DNA of 64,000 bases from Bacillus xiamenensis (lineage in GTDB: Bacteria; Bacillota; Bacilli; Bacillales; Bacillaceae): the NCBI RefSeq assembly GCF_000300535.1, contig NZ_AMSH01000001.1, positions 149,960-213,959 of the forward strand, read 5' to 3'. The position numbers were made by a program, and so were the translations under genes. The notes below the pieces were generated by a model, which saw only the letters and a list, made by a program, of their open reading frames with translations, made no database searches and was not told where the DNA came from. Each line of letters begins with the position of its first letter. The first letter of the stretch is position 1. Shown here in pieces: positions 9,502-20,002 of this stretch.

Positions 9502-10277
9502 CGTTCATCTTCCTTTTTCTTAGATTTAAACGCTTCAAAATACGTAGCGACTTCCATATGAATAGTGCCTTTCTCAGATGACGAAAGTTCTTTGACAATA
9601 GCCGGATAGGTTGTCATTTTATCTGCGAATGTTTTAATAGATGCAAGGACGGTGTTTCCGTCATTCATATAAAATTTAACGAGCCACTGATTTGAACTTG
9701 TCGGCACATAATATACTTCTGAGATGAGTTCCTGAATAGAAGCTGGCAGTTGATTCAAAGATCTAACTGTTTGCTTCAACTTCTCTTTGTTGTCCCAATC
9801 AACAAAAATAGGTCCTGCATCACTTGGCGTGACTTCATCTGGTAAGGCTGTCCCATTTTCAAGAAGCTCATAATAAAAATTCCCCTTTTGAAGATATGCA
9901 ATATTTGCATATTCTTTTACAGCAATACTGACCTTATTTGGGAAATGTTTTTTAATACTGACACTTTTAATCAGTTTATTTTGCTTAATATGGTCTGCTG
10001 TCAAATCTTTATTTAAATTCCAAAACTCTGTCTCGCCTTCTTTAATTTTTGAAAGTTTCACGAGCTGTTTTGTTGGTACATGTTCATTACCTGTAATCGT
10101 TAGAGAAGAAATTTTACTGATTGGTGTTTGCAAATAAACAATAATTAAAATCATGATAAAAAACAGCAGGATAAAAGAAATTAATCTCCGATTCGCTTTC
10201 TGCTTTCTTTGTTCTTTAATTTTAGGGATTCGCTCTTCTATATTGACGATCTTTTCATTTTCATGATCAGGCCGCAT
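9498..10277 (-). CDS. divIB: Cell division initiation protein DivIB (FtsQ family)
   Basis: A 259-residue bitopic membrane protein of the divisome that works with FtsL and DivIC. It has a short basic cytoplasmic N-terminus, one membrane helix (LISFILLFFIMILIIVYLQ, about 32-50), a POTRA domain (ISSLTITGNEHVPTKQLVKL) and a beta domain. The first 60 residues are nearly the same as B. subtilis DivIB. ATG at 10277 follows GAGGTGA. A perfect 14-bp hairpin lies between murB and this gene, so divIB-ylxW-ylxX-sbp may have its own promoter or be partly attenuated from murB. Confidence 0.96.
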   Translation of the reverse strand: MRPDHENEKIVNIEERIPKIKEQRKQKANRRLISFILLFFIMILIIVYLQTPISKISSLTITGNEHVPTKQLVKLSKIKEGETEFWNLNKDLTADHIKQNKLIKSVSIKKHFPNKVSIAVKEYANIAYLQKGNFYYELLENGTALPDEVTPSDAGPIFVDWDNKEKLKQTVRSLNQLPASIQELISEVYYVPTSSNQWLVKFYMNDGNTVLASIKTFADKMTTYPAIVKELSSSEKGTIHMEVATYFEAFKSKKKEDER

Positions 10278-10342
10278 ATATACTCTTCACCTCATTCAAA
10301 GCTGCTTGTCCGCACCTTTGGATCATTCTTTATTTTGATTAG

Positions 10343-10377
10343 AAAACAAACGGCATTCTTTCATGCCGTTTGTTTTT
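10343..10377. terminator. Hairpin between murB and divIB
   Basis: Perfect 14-bp inverted repeat AAAACAAACGGCAT (10343-10356) / ATGCCGTTTGTTTT (10363-10376) with a 6-nt loop. Because the arms start with AAAA and end with TTTT it would act as a terminator in either direction; murB transcription meets it first. Confidence 0.75.
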
Positions 10378-10408
10378 CTGTGAAGCCAGCATTCATAAAA
10401 GGTAGCCT

Positions 10409-11320
10409 TTAATTTGCTTCACCAATAATTTCTACTTCTGTATGCATATCTACATTGTAGTCATCTTTGATTTTCTTTTGAATGTACTGAATTAAGTCCA
10501 GCACATCTTGAGCTTTGGCGCCACCAGCGTTGACAATAAAGTTTCCATGCATATCGGAAATTCTTGCTCCGCCAATCTGATACCCTTTTAGATTCGCCTT
10601 TTCTACAAGCTGTCCTGCATATTCTGGTAATGGATTTCGAAAAATACTACCGGCGCATGGTTTATTATAAGGTTGCGTTTCCTTGCGATAGTCTTTATTT
10701 TGCTGCATTTGCTTTGTGATTTTTTCGCGTTCGTCCTGCTTGAGCTTGAACACTGCTTCAAGAACAATACCAGGACGTTTCTTTTGAAGTACAGAAGTGC
10801 GATAGCTAAAGTTCATTTGCTCATTTGTTAACCACTCGATGGTTCCATCTTCAAATAAGACTCTAGCTTTCACAAGAATTTTGCTGATGTCAGATCCATG
10901 TGCCCCTGCATTCATATAAACAGCACCACCGATAGAACCTGGTATACCCGCTGCAAATTCCAATCCTGAAAGACCTTGCTTACTAAGAGACGTTGCGAGT
11001 CGTACAACGGAATAGCCTCCGCCAACTGTAATTTCTTCGCCATTTACAGTTAAATGATCAAGCCCAGCGCCCAGCTTCAGAACTACACCGCGAATTCCTT
11101 TATCAAGTACAAGTAAATTGGACCCTCTCCCTATAACCGTCCAATCTACGTGATGTTTTCTCACCAGATCCATAATTGTTTTGACTGCGTCGACATCTTT
11201 TGGAATGATGAATAGATCTGCCGGCCCGCCTATTTTCATTGTCGTATGATTTGCAAGCGGTTCATTTTCAAGTACTTTACCAACTTGCGCTTCTAATAAT
11301 TCATTCTTCAAGTTCTCCAT
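10409..11320 (-). CDS. murB: UDP-N-acetylenolpyruvoylglucosamine reductase MurB
   Basis: FAD- and NADPH-dependent enzyme that reduces UDP-GlcNAc-enolpyruvate to UDP-MurNAc, the second committed step of peptidoglycan precursor synthesis; 303 residues, type II (short) MurB. FAD-binding motifs [12 protein letters not shown] (about 26-37), GRGSNLLV and [20 protein letters not shown] are clear, and the catalytic serine lies in CAGSIFRNP. It sits between murG and divIB, the usual Bacillus order, with a strong hairpin behind it. Confidence 0.97.
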   Translation of the reverse strand: MENLKNELLEAQVGKVLENEPLANHTTMKIGGPADLFIIPKDVDAVKTIMDLVRKHHVDWTVIGRGSNLLVLDKGIRGVVLKLGAGLDHLTVNGEEITVGGGYSVVRLATSLSKQGLSGLEFAAGIPGSIGGAVYMNAGAHGSDISKILVKARVLFEDGTIEWLTNEQMNFSYRTSVLQKKRPGIVLEAVFKLKQDEREKITKQMQQNKDYRKETQPYNKPCAGSIFRNPLPEYAGQLVEKANLKGYQIGGARISDMHGNFIVNAGGAKAQDVLDLIQYIQKKIKDDYNVDMHTEVEIIGEAN

Positions 11321-11351
11321 ATTACCCTCCGCCTTACCTCATATCATTGAA

Positions 11352-12446
11352 TCATGAAGTCGTAATTTCTTTTAACACATTATATAAACGTGCCGCCGCA
11401 TCTGGCACTCCGAGTTCTTTCGTTAGACGGCTCATTTGATTTAGTCTTTCTTCATTACCTGCAATTTCATCAATTGCATGCAGCAAACGATCTGCAGAAA
11501 GCTCTGATTCTCTTAAAACGATAGCAGCATCATGTTTTTCGAGTGATCTCGCATTAATTTCCTGATGATTTGCTGTCACGTATGGACTTGGAATGAAGAT
11601 TGTTGGAATTCCAAGAGCTGTCACTTCAGCAATCGTTGTGGCTCCCGCTCTTGCAACAATGACATCAATCGATTTCAGGTACTCCGGCATTTGATGCAAG
11701 AAAGGCTTTGTAACCATATTCGGTGCTGCACCTTTTTCCTTTAATTCATTCATGACTTTTTCATAATGAACCTCGCCAGTAATATATAAAAGCTGGTAGT
11801 TCTTTTTCTTTAATTCATCTTGCATCTCAATGACTGCTTTATTGATTGGCGCTGCACCTCTGCTCCCGCCAAAAATAAGAACCGTTTTTTTCTTCTCATC
11901 TAGCCCAAACTCTTTAAGAGATTTCCCCTCTTTAATAGAGACGACTTCAGAGGCCCTTGGGTTTCCCGTAAAAACAACCTTTTCAGAAGGAAAATGTGCC
12001 TTTGCTTCTTCAAAACAGATGGCTACTTTTTGAACATATCTCGCCAAAAACTTATTTGTGATGCCTGGCAGGCTATTTTGTTCGTGAATAATGGTCGGGA
12101 TTTTCAGCTTAGAAGCCGCATAAACAACAGGACCACACACATAACCACCTGTTCCAATAACAGCATCTGGCTTAAACTCTTTTAAATAAGATTTGCTTTT
12201 CTGAACTCCCTTTAGAAATCTCATCACCGTTTTTACATTATCAAAAGAAAGCTTTCTTTTAAAACCTGTGATTTCTATTGACTTGAAAGGGATATTTTCT
12301 CTTTCTACAATTTTCTTTTCAAGTCCATTCTCAGTACCAATATATAAAAATTCTACATCAGGATGCAGTTTTTTCACTTCTTTCATAAAAGCTAGAGCCG
12401 GATATATATGTCCGCCTGTTCCGCCTCCACTGATTACTATACGCAT
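11352..12446 (-). CDS. murG: UDP-GlcNAc--lipid I GlcNAc transferase MurG
   Basis: Peripheral membrane glycosyltransferase that adds GlcNAc to lipid I to give lipid II; 364 residues. The N-terminal glycine-rich loop [14 protein letters not shown] is at residues 5-18, a second G-loop GTGGYVCGP is at about 100, and the donor-site motifs FGGSRGA and [10 protein letters not shown] are in the C-terminal domain. The frame is open for 46 more codons upstream, but ATG at 12446 gives the family N-terminus [13 protein letters not shown] and has GAGGGGAAA in front. It is downstream of spoVE. Confidence 0.97.
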   Translation of the reverse strand: MRIVISGGGTGGHIYPALAFMKEVKKLHPDVEFLYIGTENGLEKKIVERENIPFKSIEITGFKRKLSFDNVKTVMRFLKGVQKSKSYLKEFKPDAVIGTGGYVCGPVVYAASKLKIPTIIHEQNSLPGITNKFLARYVQKVAICFEEAKAHFPSEKVVFTGNPRASEVVSIKEGKSLKEFGLDEKKKTVLIFGGSRGAAPINKAVIEMQDELKKKNYQLLYITGEVHYEKVMNELKEKGAAPNMVTKPFLHQMPEYLKSIDVIVARAGATTIAEVTALGIPTIFIPSPYVTANHQEINARSLEKHDAAIVLRESELSADRLLHAIDEIAGNEERLNQMSRLTKELGVPDAAARLYNVLKEITTS

Positions 12447-12492
12447 TATACCATTTCCCCTCAATTTTTTTCTGCTCTGAACAAAGTATAAA

Positions 12493-12512
12493 CCCTGTTT
12501 TAAACAACAGGG
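12493..12512 (-). terminator. Weak hairpin between spoVE and murG
   Basis: CCCTGTT / AACAGGG 7-bp stem with a 6-nt loop and no good T run on the minus strand. It could slow but probably not stop transcription from spoVE into murG. Confidence 0.35.
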
Positions 12513-12644
12513 CTCCGTTAAAACCTGTAAAGAAGAGTCAAACATCATGTTTTTGAAACAGAAACTGCCATTTTCACTCTTCAAATCATTTTTTTATACT
12601 TTTGCAAATTAAAAGTCTATATGGTTTCATGAATAAGCAGCAAA

Positions 12645-13745
12645 TTAATATCTAGCGTACCTACTTACATTCAAAAGTACGCCAATTGCCATCAGCATTA
12701 AGGTCAGTGATGAGCCGCCATAACTTAAGAATGGGAGTGTGATACCCGTCACAGGAATTAGACCGGTGACAACTGCGATATTAATCATTACTTGAATGGC
12801 AACCATTGAAATGATGCCGACTGCTAAGAAACTTCCATATAAGTCTGGTGCACCAAGTGCTATTCGTATACCTCTCCATAATAGAACACTAAAGAGAAGC
12901 AAAATGAGCGATCCACCTATAAAGCCAAGTTCTTCAGACAATATTGCAAAGATAAAGTCTGTTTGAGGCTCCGGCAAATAGAAGAATTTTTGTCTGCTTT
13001 GACCTAGCCCCATTCCGAACAGACCGCCTGGGCCAACAGCGTATAAGGATTGAATAATTTGAAAACCGCTGCCTAGTGGATCTTCCCAGGGATTTAAATA
13101 TGAAGTAATTCGTTTTATTCGATAGGGTGCTGATAAGACAAGTGCAGCAAATCCGCTGAGCCCTAAAAGACCGAGAAAGATAAAGTGAGCGATTCTCGCA
13201 CCTGAAACAAATATCATAATAATACAAGTTCCAACCATAACCGTTCCTGTTCCCAGGTCCGGCTGCAGCATAATGATGGCAAATGCAGAAAACACAATGC
13301 CTAATGCTGGGGCAAACCCTTTACGGAAGGACGTGATATTCTTTTGCTTTTCAGATAAGAATTTTGCAAGAAACGCAATCATCGCAAGCTTCATAAATTC
13401 AGAGGGCTGAATACTAAACGCACCGACACCGATCCAGCTTCTTGATCCATTTCTCTCCATACCGACACCTGGGATCAGTACGAGCATGAGGAGTAGAAAA
13501 CAAACAGCAATCAATATCTTTGACCAAGTCCGCCACGTCCAATAATCAACTCGCATAATGAAAAACATCGCGATAACTCCGATTCCGGCAAACAAAAGCT
13601 GTCTTTTTGCAAAATAAAACGAATCATCAAATTTATACGATGCCCACACAGCACTTGCGCTGTACACCATAATTAAACCAATCGTCAATAAAAGTAACGT
13701 AATGACAACAAGCAAAAAATCCGGAGAAGTTTTCTTATTCGTCAA
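12645..13745 (-). CDS. spoVE: Stage V sporulation SEDS glycosyltransferase SpoVE
   Basis: SEDS-family polytopic membrane protein (366 residues, about ten helices) that polymerises lipid II for the spore cortex together with its class B PBP partner SpoVD (17959-19878). Typical SEDS motifs are GSRSWIGVGAFSIQPSEFMKL, the QPDLGT loop, LPEPQTDFIFAILSEELG and PFLSYGGSS. The paralogue FtsW lies at 51979. The start is TTG at 13745, eight bases after GGGGTG. In B. subtilis it is transcribed by sigma-E from a promoter inside murD, which I did not locate here. Confidence 0.95.
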   Translation of the reverse strand: MTNKKTSPDFLLVVITLLLLTIGLIMVYSASAVWASYKFDDSFYFAKRQLLFAGIGVIAMFFIMRVDYWTWRTWSKILIAVCFLLLMLVLIPGVGMERNGSRSWIGVGAFSIQPSEFMKLAMIAFLAKFLSEKQKNITSFRKGFAPALGIVFSAFAIIMLQPDLGTGTVMVGTCIIMIFVSGARIAHFIFLGLLGLSGFAALVLSAPYRIKRITSYLNPWEDPLGSGFQIIQSLYAVGPGGLFGMGLGQSRQKFFYLPEPQTDFIFAILSEELGFIGGSLILLLFSVLLWRGIRIALGAPDLYGSFLAVGIISMVAIQVMINIAVVTGLIPVTGITLPFLSYGGSSLTLMLMAIGVLLNVSRYARY

Positions 13746-13805
13746 GAGACCGACACCCCAAGCATAATTTCATTTGGGCTGTCAGTCATATTGAGAGACA
13801 AGCCC

Positions 13806-15161
13806 TTATTTAAGCATATGCACGGCGTTTACAAACATGTCTCCACGTTCTTCAAATGTTTTATGCTGATCCCAGCTTGCACAAGCCGGAGACAATAAAA
13901 TCACGTCTTCTTCTTCAGATATGCTAAACGCCGCAGGTACTGCTTGTTCAACATTATCGACATGTTTTACGTGATGTATTCCCAGCTCTTCACCAAGCTT
14001 CACAAACTTAGGTGCAGTCTCACCAAATGTGATAATTCCTTTCACATTCTTCATAAAAGGTTTCAATTCATCAAATTCATTGCCTCGGTCGAGTCCGCCT
14101 GCCAGTAAAATGGTCGGCTGCTTAAAGGCTGACAAAGCTTTACTTGTTGCCAGTATATTGGTCGCTTTACTATCATTATAAAATTTCCTACTTTGAATTG
14201 TATCCACAAACTGCAAACGATGCTTCACCCCGCTAAATGTGGTGAGAACATTGGCAATCGCTTCGTTTGAGCAGCCTGCACTTTTCACAACACAAATAGC
14301 TGCTAAAATATTTTCTTGATTATGCTCACCAGGAAGGACAACTTCCTTGAGGTCAATGATATGTTCATTCATATAATAGATAGCACCGTTTTTAATAAAA
14401 GCACCATGTTCTACTGGCTCTTTTACTGAGAAAAACACTTTTTTCGCCTTTGAACATTCTGCTAGTTTGACAACAGATGGATCATCTAGGTTGATCACAG
14501 CGATGTCATCTTCTTGTTGATGTGCATACACTTTCTGTTTTGCTTTTTCGTATTCTTCACGAGTGTGGTGATAGTCTAAATGTGCGTCAAAAATATTTAA
14601 TATTAAGCTGATTTTGGGTCTAAATTCCACAGTTCCCATTAACTGAAATGAAGAAAGCTCAGTCACGATCCATTCATCGCCTGCTGCATTAGCAGCAACT
14701 TCACTAGCAACCGTGCCTATATTACCTGCTACCAATGTTTTCTGGCTGTCTTTTTTCAGCATTTCATAAATCAATGTAGTGGTCGTCGTTTTCCCATTCG
14801 ATCCGGTAATCCCGATAAATGGAGATGAGGTCAAATGATAAGCTAACTCTATCTCAGTCCAAACTGGAATCTTTCGGCGAATTGCCTCTTGAACCATTAC
14901 ATTCTCATAAGGAATTCCAGGATTTTTAATTAAAATTGTAATTTCTTTATCATCGAACATACGAAGAGGATGACTGCCACAAATGACATCAATCCCTTTT
15001 TCAGAAAGTAACTGAGCAGGATCATTCTCTTCAAAAGGCTTTTGATCATTTACCGTCACGTTTATTCCGTGTTCGTGAAGAATTGAGGCTGCCGCATATC
15101 CGCTTTTTGCAAGGCCTAGTACTAGTACATGTTCGTTTTTTAACATTTGCATCTTATTCAA
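13806..15161 (-). CDS. murD: UDP-N-acetylmuramoylalanine--D-glutamate ligase MurD
   Basis: ATP-dependent ligase adding D-Glu to UDP-MurNAc-L-Ala; 451 residues, the same length as B. subtilis MurD. The Rossmann-like N-terminal domain starts [17 protein letters not shown]; the ATP loop is [18 protein letters not shown] (about 114-131); the central motif [11 protein letters not shown] and the C-terminal motif KHRLQFV...YNDSKATN are present. The start TTG at 15161 follows directly on the mraY stop (gap of zero), with GAGGTG about nine bases upstream inside mraY, so translation is coupled. Confidence 0.97.
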   Translation of the reverse strand: MNKMQMLKNEHVLVLGLAKSGYAAASILHEHGINVTVNDQKPFEENDPAQLLSEKGIDVICGSHPLRMFDDKEITILIKNPGIPYENVMVQEAIRRKIPVWTEIELAYHLTSSPFIGITGSNGKTTTTTLIYEMLKKDSQKTLVAGNIGTVASEVAANAAGDEWIVTELSSFQLMGTVEFRPKISLILNIFDAHLDYHHTREEYEKAKQKVYAHQQEDDIAVINLDDPSVVKLAECSKAKKVFFSVKEPVEHGAFIKNGAIYYMNEHIIDLKEVVLPGEHNQENILAAICVVKSAGCSNEAIANVLTTFSGVKHRLQFVDTIQSRKFYNDSKATNILATSKALSAFKQPTILLAGGLDRGNEFDELKPFMKNVKGIITFGETAPKFVKLGEELGIHHVKHVDNVEQAVPAAFSISEEEDVILLSPACASWDQHKTFEERGDMFVNAVHMLK

Positions 15162-16136
15162 TTATAACCACACCTCAATGTAAATTCCTAAAACAGCAAG
15201 TAACAAACCAGCTGTCCAGAAGGTGACAACCACTCTCCACTCAGACCAGCCAACTAACTCATAATGGTGGTGAAGCGGGCTCATCTTAAAGATTCTTTTT
15301 CCCGTTGTTTTAAAGGAGATGACTTGAAGGATAACAGATAACGTTTCAACAACAAACACTCCTCCAATAATGACAAGTAACATTTCAAGTTTCGTTAAAA
15401 TCGCAATAGCTACAATGGCCCCGCCTAAAGCAAGTGATCCTGTATCTCCCATAAATACTTTTGCAGGATGTGCGTTAAAGACAAGGAAACCAAGGACTGC
15501 TCCAGCTACTGCTACTGAAAAGATTGCCACATCATACTGTGATTGATTCCAAGCCAGTATAGCAAAAGCTCCAAATGCAATAGCAGCTGTTCCAGATAAT
15601 AGACCATCTAGTCCATCTGTTAAGTTGACTGCATTAGAACCACCGACAAGCATGAAAATGACGAGGATAAAATATGCCCACCCTAAGTCAAAGCTGACAT
15701 CTGTTCCTGGAATACGTATCGTCGTTGCAAACTGGTAATAATGGAAGACTGCATAAAAAATCACAGCAATCACAATTTGACCAATCAATTTCTGTTTCGA
15801 CGTTAATCCAAGATTTCGTTTCATCGCTACTTTAATATAATCATCTAAAAATCCTAATAAACCGTAGCCAAGGGTAACAAATAACAGTAAAAACATTTCC
15901 GGACTAATTTCAGAGAATTTGTTGATCATCACAATCGTTGTAATTGTAATAGAAAAGATGATCATAATTCCGCCCATTGTCGGAGTACCTGATTTCTTTT
16001 GGTGAGACTGCGGGCCTTCTTCTCTAATACTTTGACCAAATTTAAGTCTTCTTAAAAACGGAATAAAAATCGGGGATAAAAGAACACTGATTAAAAATCC
16101 CATTATGATTGTAAACAATATCACCTGTTCAAGCAT
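15162..16136 (-). CDS. mraY: Phospho-N-acetylmuramoyl-pentapeptide transferase MraY
   Basis: Integral membrane enzyme that transfers phospho-MurNAc-pentapeptide to undecaprenyl phosphate, making lipid I; 324 residues with about ten membrane helices. Family motifs are GTPTMGG (about 51), FLDDYIK (about 96), [12 protein letters not shown], the catalytic-site region [24 protein letters not shown] and the histidine cluster SPLHHHYE near the C-terminus. It is between murE and murD, with murD starting on the next base. Confidence 0.97.
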   Translation of the reverse strand: MLEQVILFTIIMGFLISVLLSPIFIPFLRRLKFGQSIREEGPQSHQKKSGTPTMGGIMIIFSITITTIVMINKFSEISPEMFLLLFVTLGYGLLGFLDDYIKVAMKRNLGLTSKQKLIGQIVIAVIFYAVFHYYQFATTIRIPGTDVSFDLGWAYFILVIFMLVGGSNAVNLTDGLDGLLSGTAAIAFGAFAILAWNQSQYDVAIFSVAVAGAVLGFLVFNAHPAKVFMGDTGSLALGGAIVAIAILTKLEMLLVIIGGVFVVETLSVILQVISFKTTGKRIFKMSPLHHHYELVGWSEWRVVVTFWTAGLLLAVLGIYIEVWL

Positions 16137-16271
16137 TGTTCTTTACTCCTTCCGAATTTCCAAAGCCGTTTCCCGTCAGAAAATAGCATTCATTATTATG
16201 ATATTCATTCGTGACTTTCATATGTTGTTTTTGTACAAAATGCTTCATTTCATTACACTCTTTTCATCATT

Positions 16272-17747
16272 TTAAGATTTGTTTAGATCTAAAATAGCGT
16301 CCATTGCAACCTTTGCATCATCAAAGTCATAGACTTGATCGCCAATAATTTGGTACGTCTCATGACCTTTTCCCGCTATTAAGACTGTATCGCCTTTTTT
16401 CGCATTGGCAATGGCAAAAAAGATGGCTTGTTTCCGATTCACAAAGCTATGGTAATACGCTTCTGGTACTCCATTTTCCATGTCTTTTAAAATAGCTGAT
16501 GGGTCTTCACTTCTTGGGTTATCTGATGTAAATACAGGCTCATCTGCATATTTCACAGCGATTTGAGCCATCTGTGGGCGCTTGGTTTTATCACGGTCCC
16601 CGCCGCAGCCGATCACACAGAAAATTCTACCTTCCGTTAATTCTCTACACGTTGTGAGTACATTCTCTAAACTGTCAGGTGTATGCGCGTAATCAATGAT
16701 GACAGGGAAGTCTTGGTCACAGTTCACAAGTTCAAAGCGTCCTTTGACTCCCTCAAGATCTTCAATTGCACTGACAATCGTTTCAAACGTTAAGCCGGAT
16801 ACGATCCCTACTGATACAGCAGCCAGAATGTTATACACATTGAACTTCCCAATAAGGGCAACTGTCACATTTTTTGTGCCGATTGGAGTGATCAAATCAA
16901 ATTGTGTTCCCTTTGGGTTGATTTGAATGTTCTTTGCCATTACATCTGCATCTTGCTCTATGCCATACGTCGTGATTTCAGCAGCTGTGACTTTTTCAAA
17001 ATAACTTGAAACTTCATCATCTGCATTTAAAATGGCATGCTTCGGCTTATCGTGCTGAAAGGCACTCCCAAGCTGGGAGAATAGTAAGCTTTTTGCATGT
17101 TTATATTCTTCCATTGTGTTGTGGTAATCCAGATGATCTTGACTAAGATTTGTAAAAACAGCAATATCATAATCACACCCATGAACACGGCCCATCTGCA
17201 AAGCATGCGAAGATACTTCCATAATAGCCGTATCTACATCATGATCAAGCATCTGTTTAAAAGTCTTTTGAAGAGTGACGCTCTCAGGTGTTGTATTTTT
17301 GACGTCGAGAATGTCATCATTCACCTTCATATACATCGTCCCAATTAAGCCTGTTTTCTTTTCGGCTTTTCTCATCATTTGTTCGACCATGTGTGTTGTT
17401 GACGTTTTCCCGTTTGTTCCTGTGATACCGATTAGATGCAGCTTATGAGTTGGCTGTCCATAAAAGGCATCAGCCATTCTTGCAAGTGCTCTTTGAGAGT
17501 GTTTTACAATAATGACTGGTACCTCTGTTATGTTAAGTGGGCGTTCTGCTACAATCGCTGCAGCCCCGCTTTTCACCGCTTTTTCAGCGTAATCATGTCC
17601 ATCTACTGTATAGCCTTTTATACAGACAAAGAGACTCCCACTTTTCACTTCTCTTGAATCCATTTCAATAGAAGTGATTTCAGGGTTTTCATTTATTAAT
17701 TCGTTGTTTTCACTTTTAAAGTATGTAAGGAGTTGTTGTAATTTCAT
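16272..17747 (-). CDS. murE: UDP-MurNAc-tripeptide synthetase MurE (meso-DAP adding)
   Basis: ATP-dependent ligase adding meso-diaminopimelate to UDP-MurNAc-L-Ala-D-Glu; 491 residues. The ATP loop [18 protein letters not shown] is at about 107-124, and TTPESVTLQ and the DAP-recognition motif DNPRSEDP (the DNPR form marks the DAP type rather than the lysine type) are visible. ATP/Mg binding HLDYHN is present. ATG at 17747 follows GAGAGG at a rather long 11-base spacing. A 135-bp spacer without visible signals separates it from mraY. Confidence 0.97.
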   Translation of the reverse strand: MKLQQLLTYFKSENNELINENPEITSIEMDSREVKSGSLFVCIKGYTVDGHDYAEKAVKSGAAAIVAERPLNITEVPVIIVKHSQRALARMADAFYGQPTHKLHLIGITGTNGKTSTTHMVEQMMRKAEKKTGLIGTMYMKVNDDILDVKNTTPESVTLQKTFKQMLDHDVDTAIMEVSSHALQMGRVHGCDYDIAVFTNLSQDHLDYHNTMEEYKHAKSLLFSQLGSAFQHDKPKHAILNADDEVSSYFEKVTAAEITTYGIEQDADVMAKNIQINPKGTQFDLITPIGTKNVTVALIGKFNVYNILAAVSVGIVSGLTFETIVSAIEDLEGVKGRFELVNCDQDFPVIIDYAHTPDSLENVLTTCRELTEGRIFCVIGCGGDRDKTKRPQMAQIAVKYADEPVFTSDNPRSEDPSAILKDMENGVPEAYYHSFVNRKQAIFFAIANAKKGDTVLIAGKGHETYQIIGDQVYDFDDAKVAMDAILDLNKS

Positions 17748-17911
17748 TTCATATCAAACCTCTCAAATTCGTTCAAGTGCATGTCTTGTGAAAAAAACAC
17801 ACAGTCTATATTTTATCGTAAAAAAAAGGATACATCCAGCGTATTCCTTAAGTTTCTCTTGGAAAAAACACACTTTGTGCTCTTTTTTGATAGCGACCCT
17901 TCTCTTTCAAC

Positions 17912-17945
17912 AAAAAGAGGCAGCCGAATGAGTGCGGCTACCCTC
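17912..17945 (-). terminator. Terminator of spoVD
   Basis: Hairpin GAGGGTAGCCG / CGGCTGCCTC on the minus strand (17917-17945; one mismatch) followed by five T. It separates sporulation-specific spoVD from the vegetative murE unit. Confidence 0.75.
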
Positions 17946-17958
17946 TGTTCATTCTTTA

Positions 17959-19878
17959 TTATTCATCGTTTAAGTATAATCGGATCGTTGAGCCTTCTTT
18001 GACCTTTGTTCCGGCCGCAGGCGATTGCTTCACCACTTTGCTGCCAGATCCAGAAGCGTCGATCTTTAAATTAATCAGGAGTGATTCAAGATCAGAAACA
18101 GATCCTCCTACAAGATTCGGTACTTCAATGGTTTTTGTGTCCAGCCACTGATACTTCTTTTCGATTTGTCCCTTTCTTTTTTTCACACCCATTTCAGGCA
18201 GGCTGTCTCGCATAATATGGCCGACAATTGGTGCTGCCACTGTACCACCAAATTGGATGGTGCCTTTTGGGTTATCCACTGCAACGTACACAACGATGCT
18301 TGGGTCATCAGCAGGTGCAAACCCGATAAACGACACGATGTGGTTATTTTCCATGTACTTCCCGTCTTTTACTTTCTGTGCCGTTCCTGTTTTCCCGCCG
18401 ACCCGGTATCCTTCAACGAAAGCATTCCGGCCAGTTCCTTGAGCCACTACACTTTCAAGAGCATATCTGATTTCTTTTGACGTCTCAGCTGAAATGACTT
18501 TCTTCTTGGCAATCGGTGATTGCTTTTTGACGACCTCTTTTGTAATCGGATCTATCCATTCTTTTGCAATATAAGGTGTGTAAAGCGTCCCGCCATTTAC
18601 CGCAGCAGCTACTGCGGCCACTTGTTGGATCGGCGTAACGGATACACCTTGACCAAAGGCAGTTGTTGCCTGCTCTACAGGACCTACACGATCAAGCGGG
18701 AACAAAATTCCTCTTCCCTCCCCTTGAAGATCGATTCCTGTTTTTTGACCAAATCCGAAATCTTTAATATAAGAAAATAATTGATCTTTTCCAAGACGAT
18801 CGCCTAGCTCGACGAAGCCTGGGTTACAGGAGTTTTGTACCACTTCTAAAAACGACTGTGACCCATGTCCTCCTTTTTTCCAGCATCTGAGCCTTGCGCC
18901 ATCAACTGTCACAGAGCCACTGTCAAAAAAGTGGTCACGTTTTAAATTCACTTTGTTTTCTTCTAATGCTGCTGCCAGCGTAATGATTTTAAACGTTGAT
19001 CCTGGTTCATATGTGCTCCACACCGGTAAATTTCGGTTAAACACTTTTGGATCAACAGATTGGTAGTCAGCTGGATCAAAATCAGGCCTGCTTGACATCC
19101 CCAGTACCTCACCATTTTTTGGGTTCATGGCAATGGCGATCATGCCATCTGGGTTATATTTTGCCTGCGCATTATCTAATTCTCGTTCAATAATGGTTTG
19201 CACTTTCGAATCGACCGTTAATTTCATATCAAGTCCATCTTTAGGCGGTGTATAATCATCTGCTTCATCTGGCATTTTCTGTCCCTTTGCATCGGAATAG
19301 AATTTCACAGATCCTTTTTCACCTTTTAAGTCATCATCATAGTAAGCTTCAAGTCCAAGCAATCCTTGATTATCAATTCCAGCAAAGCCCAAAACATGGG
19401 ACAAGAAACTTCCAAAAGGGTAATGTCTGATGCTGTCTTCTGCCACATAGACCCCATCTAAATCAAGCTCTCTTACCTCTTTTGCCTTTTCATGAGATAC
19501 TTTTCTGCCCTCTGGAGAAATTCGCTCTATTGATGTTTTCTTGGTGACGTGCTTGTACGCTTTCTCCTCCGACATATTCAGCACTGCTGCCAGCTTTTTG
19601 CTTGTTTCTGCTGGGTCTTTGATCTGCCGCGGTACAACTAAAATAGAGGGAGCACTTTTGTTCGTCGCCAGCTCTACACCATTTCGATCCAAAATATCTC
19701 CTCGTTCCGGCTCAAAAGGGAGATTACGGCTCCATGAATCTTTCGCTAAGCTTGTCAGCTTCTCACCCATAATAAATTGTACATATCCTAATCTAGTATC
19801 TATGATGAAAAAAATGATCACCCCAAACAGCAGCACGAAAAGCAATCGTTTTCTCACTGTTACACTTGACACTCGCAC
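17959..19878 (-). CDS. spoVD: Stage V sporulation class B PBP SpoVD
   Basis: Class B penicillin-binding protein for spore cortex synthesis, the transpeptidase partner of SpoVE; 639 residues. One N-terminal membrane helix (about 10-27), a pedestal domain, then the transpeptidase domain: STFK with active-site Ser294, SCN (350-352) and KTGT (496-499). One PASTA domain closes the protein (about 585-639). Cys332 and Cys351 flank the active site at the same numbers as the redox-controlled disulfide pair reduced by StoA in B. subtilis. GTG at 19878 follows GGAG at 10 bases. A possible sigma-E promoter lies just upstream (GCATATG and CATATGTA on the minus strand at about 19893-19919), but its spacing is short. 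Confidence 0.97.
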   Translation of the reverse strand: MRVSSVTVRKRLLFVLLFGVIIFFIIDTRLGYVQFIMGEKLTSLAKDSWSRNLPFEPERGDILDRNGVELATNKSAPSILVVPRQIKDPAETSKKLAAVLNMSEEKAYKHVTKKTSIERISPEGRKVSHEKAKEVRELDLDGVYVAEDSIRHYPFGSFLSHVLGFAGIDNQGLLGLEAYYDDDLKGEKGSVKFYSDAKGQKMPDEADDYTPPKDGLDMKLTVDSKVQTIIERELDNAQAKYNPDGMIAIAMNPKNGEVLGMSSRPDFDPADYQSVDPKVFNRNLPVWSTYEPGSTFKIITLAAALEENKVNLKRDHFFDSGSVTVDGARLRCWKKGGHGSQSFLEVVQNSCNPGFVELGDRLGKDQLFSYIKDFGFGQKTGIDLQGEGRGILFPLDRVGPVEQATTAFGQGVSVTPIQQVAAVAAAVNGGTLYTPYIAKEWIDPITKEVVKKQSPIAKKKVISAETSKEIRYALESVVAQGTGRNAFVEGYRVGGKTGTAQKVKDGKYMENNHIVSFIGFAPADDPSIVVYVAVDNPKGTIQFGGTVAAPIVGHIMRDSLPEMGVKKRKGQIEKKYQWLDTKTIEVPNLVGGSVSDLESLLINLKIDASGSGSKVVKQSPAAGTKVKEGSTIRLYLNDE

Positions 19879-19963
19879 GCCCGGTTCACTCCTTACATAT
19901 GGCTTGTTTTCATCATATGCAAGCCCGCCTTTTTGTAGAACGATCTCGTCCCATTTGCTGGAA

Positions 19964-19996
19964 TAAAAGAAAACCTAGCAAATGATTTGCTAGGTT
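19964..19996 (-). terminator. Terminator of pbpB
   Basis: Perfect 11-bp stem AACCTAGCAAA / TTTGCTAGGTT with a 3-nt loop, followed on the minus strand by TTTTCTTTT. It ends the mraZ-rsmH-ftsL-pbpB transcript. Confidence 0.85.
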
Positions 19997-20002
19997 GTTC
20001 CG

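Noticed and set aside
19893..19919. Sigma-E promoter for spoVD
   Set aside because: GCATATG and CATATGTA resemble sigma-E boxes but the 12-bp gap is shorter than the usual 14 to 15, so it was not listed as a feature.
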